Part shown: in pieces, positions 62,552 through 64,000 of the stretch
Layout: every line of letters starts with the position of its first letter
How positions within the stretch are numbered: position 1 is the stretch's first letter
Assembly (NCBI RefSeq): GCF_000755285.1
Contig: NZ_BBMK01000001.1
Location: forward strand, 186,001-250,000
Direction: 5' to 3'
From: Nonlabens ulvanivorans
GTDB taxonomy: Bacteria > Bacteroidota > Bacteroidia > Flavobacteriales > Flavobacteriaceae
Length of the DNA: 64,000 nt
Made by a program: the position numbers and the translations under genes
The notes under the pieces: generated by a model
The model's input: only the letters and a program-made list of their open reading frames with translations
What the model was told of the DNA's origin: nothing
Databases searched by the model: none

Positions 62552-64000
62552 TTAAAACTGATAGCTGTATCCTAAGCTAATGTCAAGCCCACGTTTATAC
62601 TGACTTAAGATAACGTTACCTAATCCTCCATTACCTTCACGCTCTAGACGATACTCTGGATTCAATAAGTTTCTTGCTTTAAGAGATAATTTACTTTTTT
62701 CAGTAAGACCTATAGAACCAACAAAATCTAAAGTAGGAACTCCTATTTCGTTGATATTCTCAAAACCTCTAGTACCAACAGAATAAACTCTTTCTGAGAA
62801 GTAACTAAATACTAGAGCCGTATTAACACTACTCTTATTAATATAGGTATTGTAGTTCAAATCAAAGTTTACTAACACAGGCGCTGCCCCCCCTTGCAAC
62901 TGACTGGTTGAGTTGGTAAACTGTGCCAATGGATTTACTTGATCTTGCTCACTATGAATATAAGAAGCGTTAAACCCAAATGCTAATTTATTTTCACGTG
63001 TTACATCATAGCCAGCCTCTGGAAGTTCTTTTACAAATATATTTTTACGCAGTTCTAATTCAACTCCTAATACCGTTGCTTGATCACCTACATTAAGATA
63101 AGTAAGTGTATTTCCTCCACTAGGGATTTCAGTTCTAGCGATTGGGTTATCAATGATTTTATAGAATCCTGTAAGAGAGAATAACTCACCTTTTGCAGGG
63201 TAGAATTCATAAGCAAGATCAAAGTTTGAGACTTTAGAGATCTGTAAGTCTCTATTACCTTGTGTTGCAGTTCCTCCTGGATTATCATATCTAAATGGAG
63301 CGGTTTCCTTAAATCTAGGCATGATATAAGATTGGCTACCTGCGATTCTGAAAATGTTTTTATCGTTTGCAGAGTACTTAAACCCTAAACTAGGCAAGAA
63401 TAAGTTTTCATTAATTTCAGCAAGACCTTCATTTGCACTACTCGCAATATTAGTATCATACTCTACTTCTTGAGAAACGGTCTCATACCTTAAACCAGCA
63501 TTCATTAATAGTTTATCAGTAAAGCCTTTTACATAATTTCCTTGACCTGCAAATAGTACCTTATCACCTATATAATAAAAAGGATTAAACGCCTGTGGAT
63601 TAATAGCACTACCACGACCTGTTTCTAGTCTAAAGTTACCGTTGTTAATATTAGGTTGATTAAATACCGCATCAGGATTATCAATATCTATAGCTATACG
63701 AGTATCAAAAGTGTGGTTAAATATCGTTGCTTGAAAAACGTGGTGCGTCCATCTCACATCTCCACCAACGGTGAAATAATTCAAACGGTCATCCTCATCA
63801 TTAGTGTTTAAGTCATATCTCAAATTTACGTTTGCGTTATAATCGTTCTCTTGTATCTTACTGAAATAACGTTGATTATTACCACCAGAATCTATATTAG
63901 GAGAATAAAAACCATCTCTCAATAAATATTCAAAATTTCTACGATCTGGCTCACTACCTCTTAAGGCATTAAAAGCACCTTTTGCGTCTAGTTCAAGACG
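62552..64000 (-). CDS. TonB-dependent receptor (5' end off window)
   Basis: C-terminal part (about 482 residues) of an outer-membrane receptor; the frame is open to the right edge (RLELDAKGAFNAL at the edge), so plug and signal are outside. Barrel strands are evident (FNLTYNTYINKSSVNTALVF-like pattern; LSLKARNLLNPEYRLEREG) and the protein ends SLGYSYQF with C-terminal Phe. A C7 run (62887-62893) encodes LQGGAAP. With the lipoprotein and PiT genes it forms a likely uptake cluster. Confidence 0.88.
   Translation of the reverse strand, partial: RLELDAKGAFNALRGSEPDRRNFEYLLRDGFYSPNIDSGGNNQRYFSKIQENDYNANVNLRYDLNTNDEDDRLNYFTVGGDVRWTHHVFQATIFNHTFDTRIAIDIDNPDAVFNQPNINNGNFRLETGRGSAINPQAFNPFYYIGDKVLFAGQGNYVKGFTDKLLMNAGLRYETVSQEVEYDTNIASSANEGLAEINENLFLPSLGFKYSANDKNIFRIAGSQSYIMPRFKETAPFRYDNPGGTATQGNRDLQISKVSNFDLAYEFYPAKGELFSLTGFYKIIDNPIARTEIPSGGNTLTYLNVGDQATVLGVELELRKNIFVKELPEAGYDVTRENKLAFGFNASYIHSEQDQVNPLAQFTNSTSQLQGGAAPVLVNFDLNYNTYINKSSVNTALVFSYFSERVYSVGTRGFENINEIGVPTLDFVGSIGLTEKSKLSLKARNLLNPEYRLEREGNGGLGNVILSQYKRGLDISLGYSYQF

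Noticed and set aside
7764..62893. Phase variation by the G7/C7 tracts
   Set aside because: The tracts lie in housekeeping genes (infB, polA, sucA, ctaD) where on/off switching would be lethal.

Overview
The window is a chromosomal stretch of a marine Flavobacteriaceae (Bacteroidota), closest in style to the Nonlabens/Dokdonia group (that genus hint is an impression, not a search result). The evidence is an AT-rich sequence, an alternative complex III operon (actABCDEF) running into aa3-type cytochrome oxidase genes, type IX secretion C-terminal domains, TonB receptors with carboxypeptidase-like N-domains, a DUF2723 membrane protein, and a TTG-N19-TAnnTTTG promoter. I see no prophage, insertion sequence, integron or CRISPR array.

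Layout. 1-5215: sugar-type locus with an MFS transporter (cut by the left edge), a TonB receptor and a divergent LacI regulator, with two tandem operators between receptor and regulator. 5220-8300: cytochrome P450 coupled to ruvB, then a peroxiredoxin-like gene. 8314-19838: respiratory operon actA-B-C-D-E-F-coxB-ctaD on the minus strand. 20023-25078: a SPOR protein, then the rimP-nusA-infB operon with a promoter and a leader hairpin. 25228-33422: universal stress protein, tRNA-Gln, DUF2723 protein, polysaccharide deacetylase, cysteine-less thioredoxin, membrane phosphoesterase, MFS exporter. 33631-41465: polA and three secreted proteins (GH16 glucanase, an unknown, a CHU_C protein). 41484-45572: aminotransferase, a 2TM-DHFR fusion, fabD, an orphan secreted protein. 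45703-49743: 2-oxoglutarate dehydrogenase E2/E1. 49858-51708: outer-membrane protein, small unknown, polyprenyl synthase. 51848-58518: TetR-TolC-HlyD-RND efflux operon. 58856-64000: PiT phosphate transporter with a PhoU-like tail, a beta-helix lipoprotein, and a TonB receptor cut by the right edge.

The genes form recognisable units. ActA-F oxidise quinol and pass electrons to the ctaD/coxB oxidase. OdhA and OdhB feed the same chain through the TCA cycle. RimP, NusA and InfB form the usual ribosome maturation, transcription and initiation operon. The 51.8-58.5 kb block is a self-contained efflux system with its own regulator.

Two window-wide signals stand out. First, a 16-base palindrome CGCTTTCGCGAAAGCG, with close variants, occurs about 15 times between and inside genes, in all three reading frames when coding. 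Second, G/C homopolymers have an abnormal length distribution: many runs of exactly 7, few of 4 or 6, and nine of 5. Most of the 7-runs add one residue where the protein family has one fewer, and all eight coding 5-runs break a frame. With many other one-base indels this leaves over a dozen genes, several normally essential, interrupted. I read these mainly as consensus errors, so the interrupted genes are annotated as single loci spanning the breaks.
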